From: Rhynchopus euleeides
Lineage: Eukaryota > Euglenozoa > Diplonemea > Diplonemida > Diplonemidae
NCBI GenBank assembly: GCA_963210315.1
Contig: OY723246.1
Span: 2,170,001 to 2,234,000, forward strand
Direction: 5' to 3'
DNA length: 64,000 nucleotides
The notes under the pieces are model-generated. The model worked only from the letters and a program-made list of their open reading frames with translations, made no database searches and was not told where the DNA came from. Below, one piece after another: positions 30,951-40,449 of this stretch. A program made the translations under genes and the position numbers. How positions within the stretch are numbered: the first letter of the stretch is position 1; each line of letters starts with the position of its first letter.

Positions 30951-31970
30951 CTCCCCGACACCAGCAGGGGACGCCCGCGGGCCACGACCCTCCCCCCCGC
31001 CGCGGTAGTGTATGTGAAGGCAGTACCATCTGCCCCCCCGTCAACAAGAGGACGCCCCCGCAAGACCGAGACGAGCGTGACCCCGGAGGAAGCAACCACC
31101 ATTCGCCAGGAACTGCAACACACCCTGGCCCAAGCCCTCGCACCCACATACTGGGGGGCCCTCCGCCGCACATACGACAGGTACTCGCAGTTCCGGGAAG
31201 GGTGGATGAAAGCGGAGAGGCGAACACTGCCACACGACGAAGGGGCGGTGCTGTGGGTCACGAAGCAACGGAAGGACGGGCTATCAGTGCAGTCCGCCCT
31301 CCAGTACCTCAACAACCTTGCAGCAGCACTCAGACGCTTCGCAGCGTTCCCCCTCGACGGAAAACAAATTGTGGCGGACTACAGGCGGGCGCTGAAACGG
31401 GGAGGAGCACTACGACCACTGAAGCAAGCAGAACCAGCAACAGCCCACAACATCCGGGAGGCGCTAGCGAAGGAGCCACGTCCCCTCGTGAAACTGCTGC
31501 TCGGCATCATGTGGGGGGGTGCGGCAAGGGCCTCGGACGCACTGCGCTTGGATGTGAAGGACGTCACAGCGGAAAAGCGCAGCGAGCCGATATACGTGCG
31601 CTGGACCCAGTCGAAGGCGGACCCCTTCCACATGGGTCACATCACAGGGATCTCCCTGCCGAAGGACCTACACCGTATCCTCCGACACCGCCTCCGCAGG
31701 GCGCGCAGAGCAGGAGAGACGAGACTGTTCCCGGCGGACGTCACCTACCGGACCGTGGTAAAAGCCGTCAAGCGGGCACGGAGGGGGCTCACGGCACACT
31801 CTCTGCGGAGGGGGGCACTCACACAGCTTGCGCGAAAGAACGTTCCACTGGAGGAGGTGCGCCTCCTCTCGAGACACGCGACGGTCGACGGTGTGATGCG
31901 TTACGTATCAGCGGCGGAAAACGCACACGCGCGCGAGACAGCACAGGTGTCGGCGAAGATCGAGTGGTGA
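30951..31970 (+). CDS. Tyrosine recombinase of element 2, in frame behind the gag UGA
   Basis: Catalytic blocks: GGAARASDALRL (Arg), HSLRRGALTQLA (His-x-x-Arg) and LSRHATVDGVMRY (His, Tyr). The frame is that of gag, with only the UGA between. The first ATG in this frame is at 31206, well inside the N-terminal domain conserved with element 1, so an ATG-initiated full protein is not possible; synthesis as a gag-YR fusion by UGA readthrough is the simplest reading. Non-AUG initiation (GTG at 31008) is the alternative. The role is integration of cDNA circles. Confidence 0.85.
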   Translation, partial: LPDTSRGRPRATTLPPAAVVYVKAVPSAPPSTRGRPRKTETSVTPEEATTIRQELQHTLAQALAPTYWGALRRTYDRYSQFREGWMKAERRTLPHDEGAVLWVTKQRKDGLSVQSALQYLNNLAAALRRFAAFPLDGKQIVADYRRALKRGGALRPLKQAEPATAHNIREALAKEPRPLVKLLLGIMWGGAARASDALRLDVKDVTAEKRSEPIYVRWTQSKADPFHMGHITGISLPKDLHRILRHRLRRARRAGETRLFPADVTYRTVVKAVKRARRGLTAHSLRRGALTQLARKNVPLEEVRLLSRHATVDGVMRYVSAAENAHARETAQVSAKIEW

Positions 31971-33832
31971 AGAAAAAACGACAGCAAGGGGGGACGACGC
32001 GCACACAGCCAAAACCCCTGACAGCAACCCACTTCCCGGGGACCACGAGGCTGTTCGCAGCGCGCCGCTACTACGAAGATGCCACATCCGACGAAGCCGC
32101 GTCCGACCCACCACCCAGTGATGAGGAAGCGTGGAGCGAGGTGGATAGCGCAGAGTCGTACGGTCCGGGTGTCGAGGACCTCTACGGGGAGGACTTGGGT
32201 GTGTGCACGGGGGGGAAGGTGATACGGCCAGCCAACGCGAAGACGGAGCTGTCGGAGGAAGAGGACTACATCGCGGAGATCTGCACCTCGCGCCTCAATC
32301 TCAAGGAACTGCGACGGTTGGACAGCGAGGGTGAACTGACGGGGGTCTTGGACCTCATCACCAAGCCAGCCGCTTTCGCTGACGCACTGCTTCCCGAGGC
32401 CCGCCAAGAACTACGTAAAACGGGGAGGAAGGTATCACGCCACATGTTGCACCACCTGGACACCTTGGTTGAGTATGGCGTCCTGACGGAGGCGGATGCA
32501 CACCCGTACCTCACGCTGCCAGCGTTCACCGTGTCCAAGAAGTCTGGGGGCCAACGTTTCATCGTCGACGCAAGGCGGCTAAATGCACTGATGACACGCC
32601 CACCGGACATGCGTTTGCAGGACATCACGGAGGTGACACAGCGAGTGGCCGCGGCGAGCTGGGTGGTGATGGCAGATGCACGCAGCTGGTTCTACCAGTT
32701 CCCCGTACACAAGGAGATCCAACGCTATTTCGAAGTGCGCCTAGGCGGGGAGAGAAAGACATTCGTGAAGACCTTCCTGACTGTCATGTGCATGGGGTGG
32801 TCACATTCCCCGGCAATCGCGAACCGCAGCGCACGCGTGCTGCTCCCGCCAGAGCACGGAATAGTCTGGATTGACAACTTCATCGCTGTCGGAGACTCCC
32901 TACCAGAGGCACAGGCGAGGTACGCCGACTTCATCAGCCGCTGCGAGAAGGTGGGGGCCGCCCTGAACTTCGACGACACACAACACGGCGTGCCGCTGCA
33001 GGACTTCACAGTGTTCGGGATCCACTTCGACCTGACGCGACACCGTTTCCACATGGACACAGCCTGGGTGCAAAAAGTCCTCGGACGGGAAGAGTACAAG
33101 GAAGTCGTCAACGGCCACACGACACCACGCAGGGCGTTCAGAGTATTCGGGTCTTTCGTCTGGCAGTCGTATGTGATGCGGACACCGATGTGTTACATGC
33201 CAGCCGTGTTGTCCTTCGTGCGGCGCATCGCGAAGCAGACGCACTCAAACAACGCCCGATGGGACTCCAGGGTCGCAGTACCTCCGTCGGTGCAGGCGGA
33301 GACAGTGGCGCGGGCACGCCTCATCGAGGACAACGAGTGGTATACGCCGCAGAACCCGCCACCGACCATTGAGCTCTGGACAGACGCGTCATCCACGGCG
33401 TGGGCGGCGGTGCTCGTGCTGCCGGGAGGGGAGTCAGTGTCCCAAGGGGCGTTCGAAGGGAGCGACGCGGACACGAACATCTTCCTGAAGGAAGCGTATG
33501 CAGTGTGGCAGGGGGTGCGCATGATGCAGCGTGTGAGGGAGGCAAGCGTAACCTGCCACATAGACAACCTCGGCCTGGTGTTCGCGCTCCGGAAGGGCCA
33601 CTGCGCCAACTACCGAGGCAACCTCCTGCTGCAGGAGATATACACAACAGCGCGCCGCCAGCAGATACGACTTATTCCACACTGGGTTGCGACCCACGAC
33701 CAACGCGCAGACGCGTACACGCGAGGGACGCAGGCCACACACCCCGTGGAGTTGCCACCAGTGTCGATGCCACCTACACGTGTAGAAGCGTCAACGCAAC
33801 AAACAAAAGGAAATTCATCAGAGCGGTTGTAG
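31970..33832 (+). CDS. Reverse transcriptase-RNase H of element 2
   Basis: RT motifs: RFIVDARRLNALM, VMADARSWFYQF (motif A Asp), MGWSHSPAIANRSA (motif B), VWIDNFIAVGD (motif C, Asp-Asn instead of Asp-Asp), FTVFGIHFDL. RNase H: LWTDASSTAWAAV, FLKEAYAVWQG, HIDNLGLV, RADAYTRG. The frame is -1 to gag and YR, open back to 30947, and has no ATG before the Met near 32443, which lies just before the RT core. Expression therefore needs frameshifting or fusion. The last residues (after SMPPTR) are encoded by the 3' half-repeat. Confidence 0.88.
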   Translation, partial: KKKRQQGGTTRTQPKPLTATHFPGTTRLFAARRYYEDATSDEAASDPPPSDEEAWSEVDSAESYGPGVEDLYGEDLGVCTGGKVIRPANAKTELSEEEDYIAEICTSRLNLKELRRLDSEGELTGVLDLITKPAAFADALLPEARQELRKTGRKVSRHMLHHLDTLVEYGVLTEADAHPYLTLPAFTVSKKSGGQRFIVDARRLNALMTRPPDMRLQDITEVTQRVAAASWVVMADARSWFYQFPVHKEIQRYFEVRLGGERKTFVKTFLTVMCMGWSHSPAIANRSARVLLPPEHGIVWIDNFIAVGDSLPEAQARYADFISRCEKVGAALNFDDTQHGVPLQDFTVFGIHFDLTRHRFHMDTAWVQKVLGREEYKEVVNGHTTPRRAFRVFGSFVWQSYVMRTPMCYMPAVLSFVRRIAKQTHSNNARWDSRVAVPPSVQAETVARARLIEDNEWYTPQNPPPTIELWTDASSTAWAAVLVLPGGESVSQGAFEGSDADTNIFLKEAYAVWQGVRMMQRVREASVTCHIDNLGLVFALRKGHCANYRGNLLLQEIYTTARRQQIRLIPHWVATHDQRADAYTRGTQATHPVELPPVSMPPTRVEASTQQTKGNSSERL

Positions 33833-33865
33833 CTGTGAAGTGATAGGGCGCTTTCCGAACTTCCG

Positions 33866-34600
33866 AACCGGCTGCGCAAAAGCAAACCACTCATTACATG
33901 CATACCGGCTCCTATATTTGGGCCCCAAACAGCTCACCCCACGCCCCCCCCCCCCTCCCCCCTCCCCCCCGAGGCTGGGGGCTTCTTGAATGGTTCTGTG
34001 GCTGTGTTTCTTGATATTTTTGGTTGTGTTCCCCTTCAGGGGGGGTTGGGTATGTTCGTGCGCCTCTGCTCTGAAGAAACACAAAAAGAAGCGGGGGGGC
34101 GCAGACTGGGAGGAGTGGGGCATTCTTCTGATCCCCCGAAGCAGGTTCGCGACCTGGGCCACCTCCAAGTGCCTCACACGAAGGGCACGACCCTAGCCTA
34201 TTGTTTTCTAGCTCTCAACCTTCATATCTGTTTCTGTTTGATTTCACAAGTGTCCCCACTTCCCGCATCAGGGCGGGAAGGCTGTCGGTTTTTTTGAGAA
34301 AGTTTTGAGGAATCGAAGCTGCATTGGCACACCCTTGTGGCAACCGCCAGGGGGTGGGATCTGTCCCGGGGGTGTGGCAAATTCCGTTTCAATTCGTTTC
34401 CACAGACAGTGAATCTTGCACTGCGCTATTCACACAATCTATCACGTTTCATCATCTCACACAGACAGAGCAGGCCTTCCCACGGGGAAGCCAACCGGGA
34501 CCTTTCAAAGGGCATCCCGGTGTACTGGTCGAAAAATTATATATATGTATACCCGGGTCTTTATCTCGTGATTGTCAATGTCGAATCACGGCTTCACTAA
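33866..34600. other. Intergenic, no gene seen
   Basis: Contains a C/T run at 33940-33970. No ORF with recognisable features. Confidence 0.3.
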
Positions 34601-35168
34601 GCTCCTACTAAGGGGTAGGGCGATAAATCACTTAAATTTTAAGCCCTGAATTTTCAGTCCCCGAAAAATTAAGGGCTTAATTTAAGGGCTTAATTTCTTA
34701 CTAAGGGCTTACTAAGGGCTTAGTCATCCCTTAGACAACACTTCAGCATTTCTCAGAAGAAGAATACTCTCCGGCGAAGGTAAACAATATGCGGGGACCG
34801 GAGAGCTGAAGAGCCGGGACAGCACGAAAGAGCCTGATGAAGGGCGTTGTAGTGGTGTCTCGTCTCCGTCCCTTCCAACCTCACCTCAGTGAGTGGAGTC
34901 TTCTTGATGATTGAGCGCCTGTGCACTAAACAAAGGTAGTACTGGTGGCCCCCCAAGTCGCACTCTGCGAGTGCTCTAACAAGTTAGCTAGGAGGGGGCC
35001 ACCAGATACTAGAGAAAAAAGGAGCAGCTGCCCGAGCTCAGCCGGGGTGCTCGAAAAACCGTTCCAGCTGATGGGAGAGGGGAGGGAATAGGAATCTGTC
35101 TGTTGTCACTGTTGTTGAATTCTGCGTGCGGGGACCGGAGAGCTGAAGAGCCGGGACAGACCCTTCGC

Positions 35169-36875
35169 TCAGGCGCTCGAGGCGGCGAAGCCGCTCTCCC
35201 GCTCCACGACGTGAGCGCTTTCACGCCCGCACCGCGTGGCACCCACACACCCCGCCCGCGACCAGCTGTCCGCAGGCATGTCCGCCGTCGGGATCCAATG
35301 GACCCCCAGCACGGCGTCGCGTCCCCCAAGCATCCCAAAGATGCGCTGCAAGATAACGTTCGCAAAGCGCACGCGGCTGTGCCCCTTGCGCAGCACACAC
35401 TCGACGGCCTGGTTGTCCACCGCCAGCAGCGGGGTGCGGCTGCCGAGGTCCAGAGCCAGCCGGATCGCCTTCTCCGCCGCCAGGAGCTCCAGCACAAACA
35501 TGTCGCCGGACTGCCCCTCGCGCGCCCACACCCCGTAGGCCACCTGCGAGTCCGCACCCCCAGGCACGGACACCACAGCTCCCCAGCCTGTTGTTGACGC
35601 GTCGCTCCACACCGCCATGTCGGCCAGCCCCGGGTGCTCGCGCCGTAGGCTGAGCCAGTCGTTCACCCGCATTGCGTCGACGCACGCCGCGAGCTCGTCC
35701 CGCGTCGCGGGGGACAGCACGAACGGGTCCTCCCACGTCAGAGACCCCTCGTGCAGGCGCTGCGCGGCCCCCTGCAGCGTTGACAGGGTCTCACGGAGTA
35801 CGCACAGGCGGGTCTGCCTGACGTGCGCCACCCGGAAGGCTATGCCGAACAGCTTCCAGCAGGACCGCACCGAAGGGGAAGCGTCCCGTAGGATGGACAC
35901 CGCCGCAACGACGGCCTTTTCTCCCCAACTGCAGCCGAAGCGGTAGCGTCCCGTGGCGACATCGAATTCGACTCCCAGGTAGGTGACGCGCGGCAGGGGC
36001 CCCTCCGATCTCTTCCGGGCGTTGATCTCTCCGCCCGCCAGCACAATCCGGTCCCGGACGTATGCCGCCCTTGCCGCGACCTCCACCGCCGAGGTGCCCC
36101 ACACCAGGATGTCGTCCAGATATACCGCCGCCGCCGTCACCTCCACAAGACCCCCGAGGAACAGCTGCGCCGTGGACTGCGCTATCCAGGGCGCGTAGGA
36201 GTAGCCCATCGGGGGGCGTGTCCACGCATACCATCGCTGGGCGACCCGCACGGAGAAAAAGGAGGATACCCCCTCGGACAAAGGGAACTGGTGAAAAAAT
36301 CCCCGGATGTCGATGACCTGCGCCATGCAAGCGTCTGTGTCGCGGAGGGCCCTCGCAATCTCATGCACCGTGGGGAGCCGAAACTTCGGGGGTTTCGGGA
36401 GGCGGCGGTTCACCGGGCGGCCGTCAACGATGAGGCGGCGCACACAGGGGTCCGCCTTCGCAATGTCAAACATGCGCACCACGCCCCGCTTGGGATCTCC
36501 GCGTCCGAGCAGGCGGAGGACCCTCGCCGAAATACACTGCACCACAAAGCTCGGCTTCAGGTCTGATGTGGGCCCAGGGAGAGGGGCTGCCGATGTCTGG
36601 TGCCTCGCAATCAACCCCCCCTCCGTACACCAGTCCAGGAAATCCGGTGACACCCCCAGCTCATCCGCGTAGGTGCGCAGCTTGTCGTACTCCAGGCACC
36701 CGGACGGAAAATCATCGAGCCTCTCCGAGGAGCGGGATGGCGGTCGCCTGCCCAGTATTTCAAACTCGTCCAAGTCGTACTCGGGATCCTCCAGACCGAT
36801 CACACCCGGCTCATCCGCGTAGCCCACCCCGCTCATCAGAAAATCCCAGCAGGGCCCCTCGCCGGCGTCGCTCAT
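35169..36875 (-). CDS. Reverse transcriptase-RNase H of element 3
   Basis: 568 residues from ATG 36875, which overlaps the recombinase stop as ATGA. RT motifs: RLIVDGRPVNRRL, VIDIRGFFHQFPL, MGYSYAPWIAQS, AAVYLDDILVWG (canonical Asp-Asp), VTYLGVEFD. RNase H: AVWSDASTTGWGAVV, LELLAAEKA, LAVDNQAVE, ADSWSRAG. The N-terminal 130 residues are acidic and unrecognised. The frame is open upstream to 37634 over the recombinase gene, but the ATGA overlap argues for the start given, through termination-reinitiation. Confidence 0.88.
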   Translation of the reverse strand: MSDAGEGPCWDFLMSGVGYADEPGVIGLEDPEYDLDEFEILGRRPPSRSSERLDDFPSGCLEYDKLRTYADELGVSPDFLDWCTEGGLIARHQTSAAPLPGPTSDLKPSFVVQCISARVLRLLGRGDPKRGVVRMFDIAKADPCVRRLIVDGRPVNRRLPKPPKFRLPTVHEIARALRDTDACMAQVIDIRGFFHQFPLSEGVSSFFSVRVAQRWYAWTRPPMGYSYAPWIAQSTAQLFLGGLVEVTAAAVYLDDILVWGTSAVEVAARAAYVRDRIVLAGGEINARKRSEGPLPRVTYLGVEFDVATGRYRFGCSWGEKAVVAAVSILRDASPSVRSCWKLFGIAFRVAHVRQTRLCVLRETLSTLQGAAQRLHEGSLTWEDPFVLSPATRDELAACVDAMRVNDWLSLRREHPGLADMAVWSDASTTGWGAVVSVPGGADSQVAYGVWAREGQSGDMFVLELLAAEKAIRLALDLGSRTPLLAVDNQAVECVLRKGHSRVRFANVILQRIFGMLGGRDAVLGVHWIPTADMPADSWSRAGCVGATRCGRESAHVVERESGFAASSA

Positions 36876-38590
36876 TGTAGCGCGCGGAGGAGCTCCGCTT
36901 CTGTCTTCCTTTGGTGGTCGTTCGTGGTGGTGAGGTATCTCGCCGTCGTGTCCTCCGCGTCCTTGCCGTGTCGGAGGAGACGCTTCAGCAGCGGTCGAGG
37001 TACTCCGTCCTTCTGCACCTCTTGGATCGCGCCTCTCCTCGAGGAGTGGAGCCAGGAGCCTTCCGGCAGAGCCGCGAGGATCGCCTTCTTCAACCCCGCA
37101 TATTTTGTGGAGTTCCCCCCGAAGATCAGTTCCGTGCTGGAGGGGGCCACTGTGCGCATATACTCCACCACGATCGCCGTGATGGGGCCCGCGGGGAGGA
37201 AGATCTCTGGCCTCCACTCGAGGGCTTGCTTCTCCTTCGCGTACACCGCCGCCGACGTCGCACGCGAATCCCCCCCTTCCCCATCGATCTCCCGCCAGTC
37301 CGCCTGCGTCACAAACCGCAGGTCCGGCACCCGACATCTCGTCACCCAGCACAGCGCGAGTAGCACCCGCGCCCGCCCCTGGAGTGCCCCCAGCGCCTCG
37401 TGCACTTGCGCCGTCGCCACAGGGGGGGCCTGTCTGGGCCGGATGAGGGTGCTGAGGCGCCGGAGCGCCTTCTTGGCGTTTTGGAGGCGGCGCGTGCGGG
37501 TCCCACGTTCGCCCCGCTCTATCGCGATCGCCGCCAGCCGCTCGAGGTATGTCTTCGCAGTCCTGCATGATATGCTGCCCAGGCGCGTCCAGACGTAGCG
37601 CAGCACCGCCTCGTCGCTCGGCGTGCCCGCACACTCAGTCCGCCCCGAAACTCCTCGAATGAGGCCCACAGCCGGTCTTTCTCCCCTGCTGTGTGTGCGG
37701 CCAGTGCTAGCCGCGGAATGTCCTCCCACCCCGTCGCATTTCGCAGAGCTCTCGCTAGGCTGCGTCCGTCGCGGAACGAGAACAGCTTGTCCTCCAGCCT
37801 GGCGCGCTTGGCCCACGTCCACCTCACAGGCTCCCGTGGGTCCCGATTCGCGTCTTGAGGACCCCGTGGGGGCGTCACATCCCTGATGTCTGGGGGTGGG
37901 AGTGGAGTCGGGGCCCTGCCCCGGCGCCCCTCGGCCTGCGTGGCACGCTGGAACAGAGGGCTTCTGAGGCGCCCTGCGATGCCTCCCCTCTGGGGAATCC
38001 TCTGTGGAGAGGGGACTGTTGTCGACCCTACCTCCTTCACCTGTGTGCCCGGGGAGGAGATCGTCGGCGGGCTGTTTCTCGTTGCGGGACAGGGGATGAC
38101 CATCGACCCTTCGTCCTCGCTCTGCCTCGGACAGGGGACCGCAGTCGACCCTACGTCCGGCTGCGCTTTGTGAGAGGGGACTTCTGTCAACCCTACGTCT
38201 CTGCCATACCTCGGGCAGGGGATCGGTCTCCACCCTACGCCCGGATGCGTCCCATACCTTGGACAGGGGATTGTAATCGACCCTTCGTCCGGTTGTGCTC
38301 GGGGACAGGGGACTGTCGTCGACCCTACGTCCGTCCCATACCTCGGGCAGGGGATTGTTCTCGACCCTACGCCCGGTTGCGCCGCCGGTCCAGGGGCCCG
38401 GCTCCCCCTGGACGGCGTGGCGCCGGGGGCCCCCCTCAGCGTCTGTGCTGGGGCTGTCCGGCCCCGCGAAAAAGAGGCTCCTTCCTCCATGGCCTGTTTC
38501 CGCCCGGGCGGTCGCGGGAGGTGCTGGGCCTCCGCTTGAGCGGGCGGGAGCGCCCGCTGGGCCGCCCTTCCCGCGAGTCGGTGTGCGCAA
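36872..38590 (-). CDS. Tyrosine recombinase ORF of element 3 (likely -1 frameshift inside)
   Basis: The C-terminal 230 residues are a recombinase: CWVTRCRVPDLRF (Arg), HSSRRGAIQ (His-x-x-Arg), LLRHGKDAEDTTARY (His, Tyr). Upstream of about 37630 this frame turns into Pro/Arg-rich repeats (GRRVDxxPL, seven or more copies), whereas the neighbouring frame carries protein-like sequence (WTWAKRARLEDKLFSF; RLWASFEEFRG) that would join it by a -1 shift near GTGCGGGCACG. So the real N-terminal domain probably lies in the other frame (37630 to about 37850), either by programmed frameshift or because of a mutation. Confidence 0.7.
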   Translation of the reverse strand: MRTPTRGKGGPAGAPARSSGGPAPPATARAETGHGGRSLFFAGPDSPSTDAEGGPRRHAVQGEPGPWTGGATGRRVENNPLPEVWDGRRVDDSPLSPSTTGRRVDYNPLSKVWDASGRRVETDPLPEVWQRRRVDRSPLSQSAAGRRVDCGPLSEAERGRRVDGHPLSRNEKQPADDLLPGHTGEGGRVDNSPLSTEDSPEGRHRRAPQKPSVPACHAGRGAPGQGPDSTPTPRHQGCDAPTGSSRRESGPTGACEVDVGQARQAGGQAVLVPRRTQPSESSAKCDGVGGHSAASTGRTHSRGERPAVGLIRGVSGRTECAGTPSDEAVLRYVWTRLGSISCRTAKTYLERLAAIAIERGERGTRTRRLQNAKKALRRLSTLIRPRQAPPVATAQVHEALGALQGRARVLLALCWVTRCRVPDLRFVTQADWREIDGEGGDSRATSAAVYAKEKQALEWRPEIFLPAGPITAIVVEYMRTVAPSSTELIFGGNSTKYAGLKKAILAALPEGSWLHSSRRGAIQEVQKDGVPRPLLKRLLRHGKDAEDTTARYLTTTNDHQRKTEAELLRALQ

Positions 38591-39730
38591 CCCGGGCGGC
38601 TGCGGTCATCGCCCCCTTCCGCGAGGCGGGCACGTTCGCCGCCGGGCCGCGATGCTCCCGGAACACCCGGGCCCACTCCTGTGAAGCCGTCGCTCCTGTG
38701 AGAATTCGAGTAAAATACTAAGCCCTTACTAAGGGCTTAGTATTCCCTGAGTAAGCCCTTAGTAAGAAATTAAGCCCTTAAATTAAGCCCTTAATTTTTA
38801 GGGGGTCGAAAGTTAAGGGCTTAGTCTAAGTGGGGGTGGGGGTGAAATCTGGCTCAGGGGCCGAGTTCCTAGTCAGAGCTTAGAGAAGCCGTGTCGAATA
38901 AAAGAAAATGGCCTTCCGCCAACTTCTGGGCAACGCTGGGCTCGCACGTCAAGGCCTGGTGTGGTCGATCCCGTATTTTATGTTTTTTCCAGATCCTGCC
39001 ACAGGAAGGCTCTGGTGTCTTTCCCTCAAACACCGAACTCTGCGAACATCTTTCACCTTCAACACCTTCAAACGGCTCGGCACCTTCTCGACGTCTTTCT
39101 GCGCAATTTGTATTGTCGTCATTGCGTGGAACCCCAGCGTCTGGATTCCTTTGCAAATCACGTCAATTACTTCTTACCGGTGTGGGCGTGCGCTTTTAGA
39201 TCGATGCGGTGGTCGATGATTAGTCCAAATTATCCAACACAAAGAGGCCAGTGCGTTGGTCAGGAGGGCTTTTGCGCCTGCTTCAGACAAAGGGTGGTAC
39301 ACCGTTATCGAGAACGTTATGGCACCCTGTCGACGTTGCTTGCAGCATAGTCCCAACAAGGCTGGGAGTCGAAGGCCCTCCTCGCCCACCCGTTGCACCA
39401 TACCGGCACAGCCCTCTGCAACCCTGAACACCTCACAACCAGGTCTCGGACACTCCTGCTTTCCGAGTGACGGGAGAGATCGACTCTGCACTCCACTTTC
39501 CTCCACATCACCACCCACCCCCGTGACGTGCCCCACATGCTCTGCCTTTCCCCCCACCCACCTCCTGTTGTTCTGCGGTTCGCCCCCCCTCTGGTGTGAG
39601 GGGTCACGGGCGCCGCCTGTGGGCAGTAAGTGCGATGCTGATGCCTGCACCATTTGTCAACACACCCACACATAGCCCGCCCGGTTTTCACCCCCTCCCC
39701 CCGCCGTGCGTACTGTACACTTTGTAGGGG

Positions 39731-39864
39731 GGTCTTCGCTTTTGGTAAAAGTTTGGCGTTTTTCTCACAGAAAAAGCGGAGAAATGCAACATCACACAGC
39801 GGAGGAAAAAAATCGGTGAAAAATACACTTAAAACGCACGGTTTTTGGGACCGTTGCGAAGACC
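39731..39864. repeat. GGTCTTCGC...GCGAAGACC hairpin element, copy 1
   Basis: Begins GGTCTTCGCT and ends GCGAAGACC, with internal AAAGTTTGGCG and TTTTTCTC segments shared with copies 2 (43712-43814) and 3 (44990-45094). The outer ten bases pair. Confidence 0.6.
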
Positions 39865-40355
39865 CTCCCCTCCCCTGTCTTGGTGAGAGAACGAAATCAT
39901 CAATAAGGCAATCGGTTCTACCTGAGGTGGAGGGGGGGGGGGGGTGGGGGGGCATGATTGCCGCATTTCCGTTGCTTTGTTTTGTGCAAGAAGTTAGCTG
40001 GCGTGTGGAATGCGATGGTTTGTGCAACCTCACCCCCAAATCGGAACATGCACCTGCGGACTGCTGTACTCACTGCAGGCAATCTCTCCATCCGATAGCT
40101 CGTGGCGTGTGTGGCCCCCGCAGTTGCCCGCATCGGTTAAGGTTTGCCATTCCGACGCATTTCAGCGCCATTCTTCCGCTTACATTGCCTTGCGAGTGGC
40201 TATTACGAATTGCTCATCACCCGCTCTCCTGTGCTACCGCAGCCACTCACCCCTGCAGGGGTGTGAGTCACGAGTTGCGGGACGCGCCGACCTGCAGAAA
40301 AAGCGAAAGAAAAATTCACTAAACACGGAGTGTTTAGTGTTTTCAAAGGCCGGGG

Positions 40356-40449
40356 TCCCTCCCTCCCTCCCTCCCTCCCTCCCTCCCTCCCTCCCTCCCT
40401 CCCTCCCTCCCTCCCTCCCTCCCTCCCTCCCTCCCTCCCTCCCTCCCTC
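40356..40449. repeat. CCCT tetranucleotide microsatellite
   Basis: About 23 uninterrupted units followed by a C-run. Confidence 0.97.

Larger units (their letters stand above)
29473..33865 (+). mobile_element. VIPER-like tyrosine-recombinase retrotransposon, element 2 (complete coding set)
   Basis: The element begins after a T-run (29463-29472) with AAGCACACTCGTGTGAGCGG and ends near 33857-33865. CGGAAAGCGCCC (29490-29501) and GGGCGCTTTCCG (33846-33857) are inverted copies at the two ends. A 25-nt direct repeat starting GTGTAGAAGCGTCAACGCA lies at 29584-29608 and 33780-33804, marking where the two half-repeats are split by the coding region. About 4.4 kb with gag, YR and RT-RH in this order. 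Solo remnants of the family lie at 43026-43213 and 44018-44156. Confidence 0.8.
34664..38799 (-). mobile_element. DIRS-like YR retrotransposon, element 3, with inverted ends
   Basis: A 50-nt segment at 34664-34713 (AAAAATTAAGGGC to CTAAGGGCTTACT) recurs exactly reversed at 38750-38799; both lie in wider AT-rich blocks of AAGGGCTTA repeats that also fold on themselves. They enclose minus-strand YR and RT-RH genes. A 33-nt direct repeat (starting TGCGGGGACCGGAGAGC) occurs at about 34791 and 35128, downstream of the RT. Order is again YR then RT. Element 3 differs from 1 and 2 in having inverted rather than split ends and a canonical YLDD motif. Confidence 0.7.

Noticed and set aside
31961..31985. 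AAAAAAC slippery heptamer as the RT frameshift site of element 2
   Set aside because: It lies after the recombinase stop in the zero frame, so ribosomes would not reach it unless they read through; element 1 has no counterpart.
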